Counted from the stretch's first letter, positions 25,752-36,541 are shown. The stretch: DNA of 64,000 nucleotides from Temnothorax longispinosus (GCF_030848805.1 NC_092361.1:2728001-2792000); one strand, 5' to 3'. The notes: generated by a model not told the origin, from the sequence alone. Program-made: numbers and translations.

Positions 25752-26000
25752 ATGGGGCCACAGTCGTTATTACGGTATACAATATTTTTGCATCTCTTCG
25801 TCGTGTGTGTTGTTCTCGCCGTCCGGAGCATTCAGAGTAGCGAAACACGCACGCACGTTCTCGATTCTCGGAGCGTTTTTATGTCCGCGGGTGTCCATGG
25901 AATTAATCGGACGTTACAGCTTCGAAGCATCGGCTCATCTATCGGTCTCTACGCGATTCCCCGATATTACACGAGAGAAAAATATACTTTCAGGATATAA
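25752..26000 (+). CDS. Hypothetical 82-residue secreted peptide
   Basis: From the ATG at 25752 the frame encodes a short n-region (MGPQSLLRYT), a hydrophobic core (IFLHLFVVCVVLAV, residues 11-24) and a polar stretch, the layout of a cleavable signal peptide, followed by about 55 mostly polar residues rich in Arg, Ser and Tyr. The open frame extends further upstream to 25644, so this ATG is chosen only because of the signal-like sequence. No dibasic-bounded repeated peptides, cysteine framework or amidation Gly is present. There is no TATA or splice evidence, so chance remains likely. Confidence 0.15.
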   Translation: MGPQSLLRYTIFLHLFVVCVVLAVRSIQSSETRTHVLDSRSVFMSAGVHGINRTLQLRSIGSSIGLYAIPRYYTREKYTFRI

Positions 26001-26067
26001 GCGCGCGAGCGCGTACCGCGTGTCGCTTAAATCGATTTCCGGTGAAGATTAATTGAATATCCGATCG

Positions 26068-26069
<2 letters not shown>

Positions 26070-26135
<66 letters not shown>

Positions 26136-26160
26136 CCTCTCCTCTCTCACTCTCTCACTC
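26070..26160. repeat. (CT)n microsatellite with CCTCT pentamers
   Basis: A long CT run with one TTT break near its left end, turning into CCTCT pentamers at about 26131-26147 and CTCTCAC units after that. Confidence 0.95.
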
Positions 26161-29110
26161 TTTTACTCACTATGTTCTATATCGAATGAGAAAAAATGCA
26201 GGATTCCCATGGCACTCTGGTATTTCTGTTCGCGGCGCCGTTCCTGTCTTTTCGTACGTGCCACCGGGCCGTATCGTGGAATTCGCCGTCTCGATCGATG
26301 GACGGATTTCAATCTGTACATCCTGCATATATGTCGGAGTATGATATCGGTGGTGGCACGACATACACTCGCTTCCGTCTCGCTTCCGTCTATGTATTCG
26401 TTGGATGAGAGTACGGTATATAGTATTATATGGTTATATCGAGAATGATGTTTCAGAGAAATAAAAGAAATCTTTAGTTAACACGCAATGTACACCGCAA
26501 GTGTATAAACAGAGATAGAGAAGAAGTACGATAGCAACTGCAATAATTGAATTATTTTCAGATGCATGAGAAAAGTAAGGTATATTATTATGAAATTAAG
26601 CGCGAGTAAAATTACGAAACTTTGGCATTAATCTAACAGGCACCATTTCCCGATTGCATCGGCCCGCAGGCCATAATTCATTTTTTACGACATATTCCAT
26701 CGCAAAAATCTCACGCTGTTTGCCACGCAATGTAAATTCCCAATGCAGTGTGATGCAGCGATATGATCCGAAACGTGACGTCAGATTATTACGGCACGGT
26801 GCCGCTAGAATTAATGCACGCTCGAAACTGGGTTATATATCGCGCTGTTTTTCAATCGTTAATGAAATCCGGCCGTGGCTCCCGAATCGCCAATCGCATA
26901 AATGCCGAGTAAAAAGTTATTAATTCCGACGGACGTGTAATTTCGATATATTCTCATTTTTACGTGCGGAACGATGAAAATTTCGCGAAAAATTCACACA
27001 TATACGAATAAGAATTTTGTCCGGAGTGTCACATTGCGCGCACGATTTCATTCACGTAGGAAAATAAAACGAAATCCGCTTGTTTTCAAATGCGTTTGGC
27101 GCATATTCCGACTATAATTTTTCATCGATGCAGCAGCAAGGTCTCGCTACTATTCGCTTCCAATGGAGTTCAGTAGCCGGCGAGGTAATTATCTGCAAAT
27201 TAAACTCGCTCTCTCATCCACGGTTCTCCCACTTGTGTTCTCCGCCTCGGTCTCGCCCCCTTTTCCCTCCCTCTCTCCTCCTCCTCCTTGTCTCTCTCGC
27301 TCGCGCTGACACGGTATTATTTGTTAATGCGGTATTAGCTCGAATTACCGGTTGTACGAGAATTACCCGTAAACAGTTGCACTTTATTCGATTACGAGTC
27401 GCGATGGACGTGGTGAGTACTGTACGCTCGAAGGGCCCGGGGCACACAAGTGCCTCGTATATACGTACGTATCGACATGATCGAATTATTTGTTTGCATT
27501 TGCGGGGGCGGCAAATGTAACGACGTAATCGAACGCTTAATATCGCCCGGCGGATTGTAGAACCTCGAGATAATGCATTGGATATTAACCGGCTCATCTT
27601 AACGTCGTAGATTGGATACGAACAGAATGGGTGCTAATGAGTGTCTCGAGAGAGTGGGAAAAGGAAAGGAAAAAGCAGAGGAACCTACGGAATTAATTTG
27701 TTCGGATCTGCTGCAAATTTGAGCGAAGCACAATCCATTTGCGATGCGGCATATAGAAGTATGTAACGTACATTTTTATAAATTCTGCTATAGAATTAAT
27801 AAAAAAGAATATAGGTATTGCGTATGAAGATTTAAGCCACGCAAAGAGCTTATTTTATAGGAATAAAAAAAATGTTTTACATCTAAAAGCATTTCACAAT
27901 TTAAATATATAACATGTATTAAACCATCACGTCAATATTCCCCCTCGTTTATATGTCTACGAGATAATAAAATTTGACATTTTTGGAATCTTCTTTCATT
28001 GTCACTTTAATAATTAAAATACGAGCACAATCGCAGTTACTTGTATTAATTTGTTTTACAAAATCCCATTGTGTGTGACATCTCTGTAACGTCTGTATGA
28101 AAGTTGATATCTCGAAACTATATAATATCAGATATTGCAATAATATTGCATTAATAATTGCTGCAATTGTTTTCTCTAAATGAAATTATAATTATGTCAT
28201 TATTTATGTCTTTTGCATAAAATGACATTATCTTATATAAAACATATTTTTGCATTAATTGATTTCGGATAGATTTTCTCGAAAATGAATATATTTAATT
28301 GCAGTGATTTTGTTATATTAGTTATCCCATATTGCTTTCCAATGAAAAACTAATTACACAAATTACAATAAAATCTAAAAATAAGTCGGATTAAAAAGAA
28401 CTTTAGATATTATTTTCCAATATTATATATTCCATGTTGAATTTAATCTAACGACATTTTAAAGTCTTTCACTCTTATCTAATGCTTTAAAAATATGAGA
28501 ATATCGAATTTCTGCGATAAAGTATTTACAAGCACTATTTTTGAAATCAGACGTTTCCTTCTCGTTTCAGAAAAACAAATTTCCATAATACAGTCTGCGA
28601 CTAGATATTAGGTGGTTAATAGAAACAAACTCAATTAACATGTGCAAATATTACACGTGTAATTGTTCTTTCGACATAATTGAAGAATACATTATTAACG
28701 CAATTAGTAACCTCATGGCAAGTTAATATTGCACTAAGTAAATAACAGTATTGTTTGCGTAATTGTCTCGTATAAATTGAATGTGATGATCAATAATCGA
28801 ACATCCCTTGAATTTACCACCAGATGCCTCCCCCGTGTTCCTAACGTTAATATGTAATTTTGCTATTATTGTCGAAATAATAATCGCGCTATTATTATAG
28901 CGAAATAATGATCGGCCACGAGAGAGCAGGAGCGATATTTCAAATGCGCCGTTTCTCTTGCGAATTTTCGGCATTTCCCTCGAACTTCGCGCCGACTATG
29001 TGTCGCAGATGTCATCCCGAATTTCCGAGTTCTCTCACGAATGCGCTTCTCTAACACGATCGTGAGGATAACGATAACAACTGGTGACCGGTAATCATGG
29101 TCGCACGCAG
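26161..29110. other. Unannotated stretch, very AT-rich 27.75-28.95 kb
   Basis: A CG-rich patch (27.2-27.5 kb) contains an ATG three codons before a GTGAGT donor-like site (27404-27418), without a convincing promoter. The remainder is AT-rich and shows no frame, RNA or element boundary that I can support. Confidence 0.35.
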
Positions 29111-29119
29111 AAATATCTC

Positions 29120-29156
29120 CATAAAACTCAACAACTCCGTGTCCGTCTGGCAGTGA
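29120..29156 (+). promoter_or_regulatory. Candidate core promoter: TATA-like box plus initiator
   Basis: CATAAAA at 29120-29126 precedes GGCAGTGAG, whose A at 29152 would be the start site. The 32-base interval fits the canonical TATA to initiator spacing, and GCAGT is an accepted variant of the arthropod TCAGT initiator. A weak match to a downstream promoter element (AGAAG) starts at +28. The promoter sits at the entry of a CG-rich block that ends in splice donors, upstream of a signal-peptide exon. All three facts are consistent, but each motif is short. Confidence 0.3.
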
Positions 29157-29549
29157 GAGTGGCGAATGAAAAAACGTCAGAAGTCAGGGATAGGCCAATG
29201 GGGGGGTGGAAACGTAACTACGCACAAAATACACGCGCGAACACGTGGGACAACCCTGCAGCGACGCGGTCGTTTCTTGGCGCGCGCGCCCGCGGGCGCT
29301 ATCAAGATCAGGAACTCTGGTTTCTCTGAGCGTTCCTCGGTTCCTCGGGATCCGCGCGCGTGTGTCGTGCGCCACACGGTAAGGTACGTGTGCGCGTCGT
29401 CGTGCGGTATCGGTGTGTGTATATGGAATGTAATACGATGGCTGGTAGCGTCACATGGCTATTTAGAGAAGTTCCGGGATGGGCCGAGGGAGGGCGAGAG
29501 CCGAGAGGGGTGTGTCGAGAGCGAGGGTGCAACGATGCGGCTGGAAGAG
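29152..29549 (+). other. Candidate 5' UTR exon in a CG-rich block
   Basis: From the proposed start site the sequence is CG-rich and reaches two donor matches, CACACG|GTAAGG (exon end 29378) and GAAGAG|GTAAGG (exon end 29549, the stronger). Splicing either donor to the acceptor at 32714 joins this exon to the signal-peptide exon. An upstream frame opened by ATG at 29166 would, from either donor, continue in phase and stop at TGA overlapping the main ATG (ATGA at 32723-32726), an arrangement that could reduce or reinitiate translation. The exon is inferred from motifs only. Confidence 0.22.
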
Positions 29550-30888
29550 GTAAGGACCGGGGACATAAGAGACCGGGACGAAGAAACGCCCGAGGCGGTG
29601 CACCCTCTTTCGTATCCTTCCGTTGAGCTTCTCTCTATCTCGCTTTCTCCTCTCCCTTTTTCCTTCTTCCTCACCGACCGCCGACCCCGCATCCACCCCG
29701 TGCGAGACGTACCCTCGTACCGACCCTCGCCGCCGCCGCCGCTACCCTCCCCCGTTTCCCTTTGTTCGCGCGGGCGACGGCGATATTCTGCGGGAATCCG
29801 CAGATGTGGCTCGGTCGCATCCGCACGGCCCAGCTCGGTTTGCGTAGGTCCGCCGGCGAGTTTGCGAAAAGCCAGGCTTCATTGACACCGTGCGCGTAGG
29901 TGCGCGGCATTGTTGCACCGCGACGAGCTAATAAAGAAAAATAAAGGTTCCCGCGCGGGTATATTAGTCGCTCTCTGTGTTCGCGAGAAATCGCAGTGCG
30001 GCGAGGAAAAAACGGGCCGCCGATCTCGCCGGCGAGAGGGAAGAGAGAGGTTTCCGCCGCGACGGAATTCTTTATTTACGCCACACGTTTTCCCGATGTT
30101 AATACCGACTAAATTTCCCCGAGATTTTATTTGAGAATCCTGGGTCCGGGATGAAGAGCGATTTCATCCGTCTACCCGTGATAATTATAAATGAGGACTC
30201 CCGCCTCGCGTTTACGGTGATGTTAGGGTCCATCCAAGAGAAGCATTTAATCGCCCGACGTACGAAATATTATCGTTTAATTAATGATCCTAATATTACA
30301 ACGAATAGTTGATTACATTCGGTATAGTCTTTGTGAATGCAAATTAGCTAATACCGCGAAGCTAATTGCCGAGTAAATAGAGAACGGAAGAAACGAATTC
30401 GTACAAATTAATACGAATTGCGTTGAGAAGGCCATTCTCAATAATCGTGCAGAACGAGCATTTTCTGTAACAAGGAGAGTCTCTAATGAAAAAATGCAAA
30501 AGGGTGTCTTCCCGAATATCAGCTTGTCACGATGAAAGGCGCGATGAAAATAAACAGGGTGGCAAGAGGCGACGCTGCGACGAGCGCTTTTATTCGCTCC
30601 GTGAATTCTCAAGATTCTTACGGAGCTCAATGTACCTGCTTTCGTCTCATGATTGACTTTACAGCGTGTCGTCATATTTTATCTATAGCTAAGAAGAAGA
30701 ATGATCCGGTCGAGACGTAGCGTTCTTAATAAAAGAATCCGCTTCGCGTCTAACATTTCTTTATCTAATCCTTTTCGCGGAGATTTTAATGCGATTGATC
30801 GCGTTCAATATGCATTAGAATCTCCGGCTCATATTCCCATTGTACGCGCGGGGCTAAACACAGCTGGCCAAATCTCATTTCATGTTTA
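29550..30888. other. Putative first intron, CG-rich then mixed
   Basis: CG-rich to about 30.1 kb, including a CCGCCG tract near 29.73 kb and the palindrome CTCGCCGGCGAG near 30022. Beyond that it is mixed. The long plus-strand frame continuing to 29885 is low-complexity and composition-driven. No further exon seen. Confidence 0.35.
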
Positions 30889-31027
30889 CACTGGACGCAT
30901 TCAGCGGAGACAACAGTTGAGTAGCGATTGAATACGATCGGTATATACCCTGAGATATTCAGCGAAGCGGGGTTGCATTGCTGCTCAAGTGCTACTCGAT
31001 TGTCGTCTCCGCTGAATGCGCCCATTG
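30889..31027. mobile_element. MITE-like fold-back element, 139 bp
   Basis: Termini CACTGGACGCATTCAGCGG and the inverse of the right end, CAATGGGCGCATTCAGCGG, match over at least 36 bases with few differences and continue to GAGTAGC. The interior is about 65 bases and non-coding. I could not find a convincing target-site duplication, so the superfamily is not assigned. The CA-start is compatible with hAT-like or other DNA transposons. Confidence 0.7.
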
Positions 31028-31480
31028 ACTGCGATATTCATATAGGGCGACGTTGAAAACTATTGTGGCGTACCTGTATCAATCGAGAGCTATTGTAAGA
31101 AGCGGGCGCATTCGCGTCCGGATCGACGCGTATGCCGGCGGAAAGAATTACGGGCGGGAATGCGAGTCCGCGCCAAAAGTGAAAACACTTCACGGAAATG
31201 TAAATTCATTTATCCAACGCTTGCAATTTGCATCGGAACGCTTACGTGTCGCGCACGTGCGTTGTATCTCGCGCCTTTATCGCGTGACAAGACGTATATA
31301 TGTTTTCACGTTTACATGCATACTTCATCGCGCGCGGTACTCGTTTCCTTTTACATTGTATCACATCTGTTTGTCTTATTGTGCGCAAGCGGGGAAGGCA
31401 ACTTCTTCTTTCGCGCCCTTTACCTCGCTTCGTTCTCCTCGGCCGCGCGTACTTGCTTCCTTTTCGTTTAATTCGCATGG
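31028..31480. other. Unannotated stretch
   Basis: CG-rich sequence with overlapping frames on both strands and no promoter, splice pair or repeat. It borders the protein-like island to the right. Confidence 0.3.
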
Positions 31481-32619
31481 CGAATAGCGCAAGAACGTTA
31501 CGAGAATCCACAAAAACACGGATCTGTTGGTCTTATTCGATCGATGAACTCAAGCTCATTGGAGGGGCCACATCTGAGGAAATGTTAGTGTTGCTTGGTA
31601 AAACCGACGGAGCTAAAATAATGAAAATAAAAACCAGTTATCAGATATTATAGCTCGTTTCTGAGGAAGCTGAAAGTAGAATAACTATTATAGAAGAGGG
31701 TCGTCGCGCGCGTCAAATCAATGACGAACCCTCTCGTCGCGCGGTATGCGGCTTCCGAAAATTTGCGCGGAATGCTAGCTCCGTTTCATAAGATTGCGCC
31801 AGATATTGTCCCTGTCTGCTGGAGAATGTCTGTGCTTGCTCGCGCAACGATCCGAATGGACGCGAATAAAGGGTCTCCACCCTAAGCTACTCGGCGTGTT
31901 TTTATTGGGCGCGGCATAGAATCTTGGATCTACAGATATTAGCATGTGATTCGATTCTGTAGGCACATAGAATACGGACAGCGCGCGAGATGGACGAGCC
32001 AAATATTATTATGGCGTATGCCGAGGCAAATTTACGAGTGAGCCATGATATAAAATTGAACTTGGAATACATTAGAGCCGCGCGAGACGGTGTTTTAACA
32101 CGAGAATATCTGGTACGTTTTATCGACACGGTCGGTCTAATTTCAGAACGTGCCCGAGAGGTCAATGGGCTACTTATTCTTGGGGCCGATACAAGAATTA
32201 CCGGCGATATCGATCCCCCTGAATTTCTATCGCGCCAAGAGCGATCCATCTCCCTTCGTGACGTAGCCGCGGGCACGTCTATCGGTATCGGGTTATAACT
32301 GACCGAAAGAAGGATTAGCGTGGAACACTCGTCCGTATCAATATTACATACGTAGGGGCTGCTCCCCTAATTGTGCCGAGCCGTTGTTTGGAAATGAGTG
32401 TAGCACGCATTAATTTGCGCCGGGTGTGTTTTTTCTCAAGATTTCGTGGGGGGATAAGGCGGGCTATAAGTAAGCCGGAGTAGTCGTAGGAGAAAACCGA
32501 TATTGCCGCACGCGGCGATTTGTTTGCACGAGCTATTTGGGCAGTTATTCGAAGACAATCGCTTTCCGAGCGCGAATTTTCAACACTTCGCCGAAGTGTT
32601 TGGGATCGATATATATGGA
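31481..32619 (+). pseudogene. Decayed protein-like island, possible inserted foreign gene
   Basis: Several short plus-strand frames with protein-like composition follow one another in different phases: up to 31653, 31720-31881 (54 residues from an ATG), 31990-32298 (102 residues from an ATG), 32319-32480 and 32482-32619. Their codons favour purine in position one, and the amino-acid mix is rich in Leu, Ile, Arg, Glu and Asp rather than the Arg/Ser/Pro skew of neighbouring chance frames. Intervening stops and phase changes indicate a broken gene if it ever was one. I recognise no domain, so virus, transposon or bacterial origin cannot be told apart. Each frame alone could be chance. Confidence 0.3.
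31990..32298 (+). CDS. Hypothetical 102-residue protein or gene fragment
   Basis: This is the longest intact frame of the protein-like island. It starts at ATG and ends with TAA. It is predicted mostly alpha-helical in its first two thirds, with alternating charged and hydrophobic residues (for example REYLVRFIDTVGLISERARE). It then turns into a Gly/Asp/Thr-rich segment ending GTSIGIGL. There is no signal peptide, transmembrane segment, zinc-binding pattern or nuclease motif. The same reading style continues upstream in another phase, suggesting a frameshift near 31978. It lies within the proposed first intron of the signal-peptide gene on the same strand. Confidence 0.25.
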   Translation: MDEPNIIMAYAEANLRVSHDIKLNLEYIRAARDGVLTREYLVRFIDTVGLISERAREVNGLLILGADTRITGDIDPPEFLSRQERSISLRDVAAGTSIGIGL

Positions 32620-32682
32620 TGATTATTTTTCGATGTCTTTTAATGCCGTCGCCACAAATAACGCTTAAATGGCTGTTGTTGT

Positions 32683-32714
32683 CTAACGAATCTGGTGCTT
32701 TCTTTTTGTTGTAG
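32683..32714 (+). promoter_or_regulatory. Splice acceptor: branch point, pyrimidine tract, AG
   Basis: CTAAC at 32683-32687 is a consensus insect branch point whose A lies 28 bases before the exon. It is followed by TGCTTTCTTTTTGTTGTAG, a strong pyrimidine tract ending in AG at 32713-32714. The spacing is close to optimal for insect introns. Confidence 0.65.
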
Positions 32715-32722
32715 ATTCGAAG

Positions 32723-32789
32723 ATGAATTGGCCACTGGTGCTGACTTGTTTTTTGCTGCCACAATCGTGCATTCTCGGTGCATCGCGTG
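32723..32789 (+). CDS. First coding exon of a secreted or membrane protein (partial)
   Basis: The exon runs from 32715 to 32789 with eight bases of 5' UTR. ATG at 32723 has A at -3 and opens 22 codons plus one base. The peptide starts MNWPLVLTCFLLPQS and continues CILGASR: a short n-region, a hydrophobic core at residues 4-13 and small residues (Gly19, Ala20, Ser21) suited to signal peptidase. The exon ends G|GTAAGT, a near-perfect donor, leaving a phase 1 intron. A signal-peptide exon followed by a phase 1 intron is common in immunoglobulin-superfamily and other extracellular proteins, but no further exon was found, so the family is unknown. An alternative frame also reads openly to a TAA at 32791, which tempers the call. 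Confidence 0.6.
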
Positions 32790-34947
32790 GTAAGTTATTT
32801 TATCGAAAATTCTCTGCCAATAACTAAATCGATTATTAGAGATTAAATATAGCCACTCTGCGTACGAAAAAATGTGGTATCAGAATATCTAATATAAATT
32901 TTCTAATTTAACGATATTCCCCAAAAGTTATTACATGAATTTTTTAGTTTAATATTACGGTTTTTAATTATAATGTAGAACTTATTTTACACAACGTTTT
33001 TTTTTAGACAGTAATCATTTTAAATAAAAATTTATAACTTGTGGCAGATTTATATATATATGTGTATATATAATATTATATTTTTAATAGAAATATATAT
33101 GTAGGATCAGAATTATGTATATGAAATAGAAAAACGTTCCATTATCTGAACAAAAACGAGATAAAAATAACTTGCGGTAAATTAACAGATTCACTTATAC
33201 CTAACAATGATGTAATAATAATTTAAAATTAAAATTTGAAAGTAACTTGGAAATGTGGAGCGTTTAAATTTAAAGATTTATTTTCTCACGTTTTATAAAT
33301 TTATGAAAATCTAGTGATCATTTTAAAACACGATAATTCGACGAAAAAAATTGTAGTTAAAAAAATAACATTTTAAAGAAGATTTAAGCTTTTAGAAAGT
33401 TTTAAAATAATTTATAAAGTTAAAAATAATTTTTGTAAATTTTATGTATGATCCTAAAATTTAAAATATTTTAACAATTTTATCTGGTCAACTTTAGAGT
33501 TACTTAGAGAGTATTATCAAGCAATGAACTTGATAAAGTTTGAAAGTAAAGTCTTTAGCCTTTAAAATATTTTTTTTTTTAAATAGCTGCATTTATTTTT
33601 GCATAATTATATTTTGTGTTTTATTATTTTTTTTTACTACTAATTAGGAGTCATGTTTTACATTTTATTGAGAAAAGCTTTGGACGTTCCAATGCAATTA
33701 CGTATTGAATTAAAAAGAAATAACATGTTTATTGACATAAATATAAAAAGTATATACATATATTTATACTTACGATAAAATAGGGTACTTTGTGTAAGAA
33801 TATTTGCGAGTCACTTTACGCGAATGCGGTGAACAATACTATTACGGCTATTCGTTGCACGAGTGGACTACCGTTACTGCTTTCGCTGCTGTGCAACGAG
33901 CTGCAAAAGCCGGCCTCTAAAACCAGAAAAACCCCCCGAATTGGGTCGTTCCTTTTTTTCTGTCACCGACGACGAGCGGTAGTGGGGCCACGAGAGGCAG
34001 AGGCGGAAAATCCTTAATCCACCTCGGTCGCTCAGAATCTGGTGTGAACCTGTGCGAAAACAACGTCGAGGCGAGGGGTGGATTATGATGATCGTGGAAA
34101 TAACGTGCGGGAGGGTGTTCATGTTCCTCCGAATGGGCGGGCGGTTTTCCCGGATGTATTGCACACCCAAGCGTGGCCCATAACCGCGGCTCTTTTCTAC
34201 CAGCTCTCCCCCAACTGTACGCGGATAGACAAATTAGTCCTCTTTCACCCTTGCTCGAGCTGGGGCTAAGAGGCTTTTGTACAGCGGTTGTACCAGTGGA
34301 GCTTATTTCTCCGCTAAGCTCCCGCGCGGTTCGGTAACAGATCGTCTTATAATGACAATGAAGGCTCTCCGTTATCCACGTAGAAATACACGTATATATT
34401 TCTCAAAATACGCAATCAGTTTACAAATAATTGCATTATACTTTTATCGACGGCGGCAATCTCTAACGTGATGGATAAGTAAAATGTGTTCGCTATCCAT
34501 TATACGAGCGAAACTTCCTCGTTCCTTTTACGTGATCGAATTTAACTCTTTCCTTTCAAACTAGAATAATTCTTTATCGCGCAGGCACGGTCGCGCAGAT
34601 AGCCTCTCTGAAACGGCGGCGCGGCGCGTGCGGCCGAATCCATGCTGCGGTAAACTCACTGTCCCATTTGAAAGTTGTCCAGCAGCGTTCAACTTGTTTG
34701 GCCGTCTATCGCGGGCAAATCTACCCCCGTTCACATACGAAGGAGCGGACACAATCTCTCGAGTTCGCCTGGAACCGACCGCGGGTACGAACTTCGATTT
34801 CGAGTACACAAGAGACACCAAGTACGCGTCTCCCTAACGCCGATCCAGGTCAAAGTGTATTTTCTCGGTCGCGCTCTGACGACGGCAAACGAACCGCAGC
34901 GATACGCGCGTCCGGAATTTGCCGAGGCGGACTTTCCCCCTTTTGAC
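32790..34947. other. Start of a putative long intron; very AT-rich 32.8-33.8 kb
   Basis: Begins with the GTAAGT donor. To 33.8 kb the sequence is among the most AT-rich in the window, with poly-A/T runs and a short TA-rich patch near 33050-33080. A CG-richer part follows (33.8-34.9 kb). A frame at 34078-34269 lacks splice support. No phase-compatible next exon seen. Confidence 0.4.
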
Positions 34948-35070
34948 TTAATTGGCGGCTTTCTCGCACCGGGGACCGTCTTTGACTTTCCTTTCAGCGA
35001 CCGAGAAGTCCGAAACTCGCCAATGGTCACCGGCGCGAGACAATGTCGTAAAGACTCGCGATGTAACGAA
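34948..35070. repeat. Diverged dispersed repeat, copy A
   Basis: It begins TTAATTGGCGGCTT, shares GGACCGTCTTTG, a block of pattern GCGACCGAGAAG..GAAACTCG..AATGGT, and AGACAATGTCGTAAAGAC with the copy at 36542-36703. Both copies have the same orientation and order of blocks. It is about 40 bases shorter than copy B. No termini or target duplication were recognised. Confidence 0.7.
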
Positions 35071-35950
35071 CTGCGGTAACGTTCCATGCTGGCGCACCGG
35101 CGAACTATCGTTTCAAAGATATTGAAGATACGAGGAGTTAGCGAAGTGTACCTACTTTATTATAAAAATTGATTACGATTTTAGAAACAATGTGTTCGAT
35201 TCTCCTTTTTTAAAAGACAGTTGTGCAAAGAGTTATGCTCCGCGATTTCACGTCTTTTTCTATTCAGTTCTTCGAAAAACATTGCGTTTGTCATATCGCT
35301 AATTTGAAAATGATTTATTATTTTATTTCAACCTTATAAAGCGTCTTAAGGTCATTGCACGCTCGGTTGGTAGTAACCGTGCGTGCGAGGCAGCGTTCGC
35401 GATCTCCGCGTTTCATGACGTTCTACTCGAATCTTTCGTTCCGAGTGTGTCGGATCGCGCTACGCGTTCTCGCGATCGGTCGTGTGGTGTGTGTTCGAAG
35501 AAACAGAGTGAAACGGCGTCAAGACGGGAAACGACGGACCGACAGCGAGCATCGAGAGCTGCACGAAATGGCGGGTGATTATCGCGCCGCCGATTATTTT
35601 GACTCGCATCCGGGGAGAGAATGAACGTGTCTGAAACAATAGAGCAGTCGGCGACGTGACAATGACGGTGCGTCGCCCGGTGCAGAGTGAATTCATTTCT
35701 TACATTCGGGAAAAGCGATGCGCACATATCGGAAACTTTTATGTCATCGACTCTATCATGTTTTTCTATCAAGAGACGGAACATGATTTTACCGAGTCTA
35801 TTTTATAACCAAGTTTACAGATCATTTAATGATTCATCTTTACAAAATAATCGTTCTGATTGCTCCCCAATATGCAAATAGTATTTAAATCGTTTGATTT
35901 GAAATTTTGGCGTTTCGACGTTCTTATGAATTTTTAAACAGTATGCCAAA
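35071..35950. other. Unannotated stretch
   Basis: Mixed DNA, CG-rich at 35.35-35.7 kb with overlapping frames on both strands and AT-rich on either side. No element or exon supported. Confidence 0.35.
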
Positions 35951-36102
35951 TATAGGGTAATCAAATTTTTTTTCACGTATTTCTACATATGTTATATACT
36001 GTTAATCTTTAACATGTGATAACATTAATCTTGAAGCTTATAATTTCATAGAGAATGTTTCAATATTCCCCACACTGGCATATTCCCCCCAATTACCCTA
36101 TT
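35951..36102. mobile_element. Possible Tc1/mariner-type MITE, weak
   Basis: Short inverted ends TATAGGGTAAT and (inverse of the right end) AATAGGGTAAT bound about 150 bp of AT-rich DNA. TA at the borders would be the target duplication of a Tc1/mariner superfamily element. Only about ten bases match, and the inner GGGGGGAATATGCC motif occurs on one side only. Confidence 0.3.
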
Positions 36103-36218
36103 AATTTATTTTTTGACCGTTTTATCAATATACTTTTAATCCATATCAACTAATTAAATAGCTTTCTAACTGAATATAAATTCCACCGGATCTGGATTCC
36201 GGATATTTAAATCAATTT

Positions 36219-36259
36219 AAATATTTATCTCTGTCAGTTATAAATATTTATCTCTGTCA
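36219..36259. repeat. Two-copy direct repeat, 23-bp period
   Basis: AAATATTTATCTCTGTCA occurs at 36219 and again at 36242, in AT-rich DNA. Confidence 0.8.
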
Positions 36260-36541
36260 TTTATAAAAGGACATTAATGCTGTCGTGAAATTTTATTTTT
36301 GTTCTATCCGAAATATTATACTTTACTACATGGCAATATGAATATAATAATACCAAATCGTTTATAAAGAAATCGCTCGATCGTTCTTAGATCTCTGTGA
36401 GAATAATCTCGATTTTCTATTTTGGTCTATTGGATTCCCAGTCGTGAAATTCATATAGACGCAAAACGCCAGTAAGTACCCGTCATTTGTTCCTCTTCGC
36501 GTTAAATCACTTCTTTCGACTTCTTGAATTTGGTAACTAAT

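Noticed and set aside
27404..27418. ATG followed three codons later by GTGAGT, as a mini first exon
   Set aside because: The initiator-like ACAGTT upstream lacks a TATA or correctly placed downstream element, and the next in-phase exon could not be found.
29166..29885. Plus-strand open frame of 239 codons as a protein gene
   Set aside because: CG-rich, low-complexity Arg/Pro/Ser composition with frames also open on the other strand. It is more plausibly 5' UTR and intron, containing two good donor sites.
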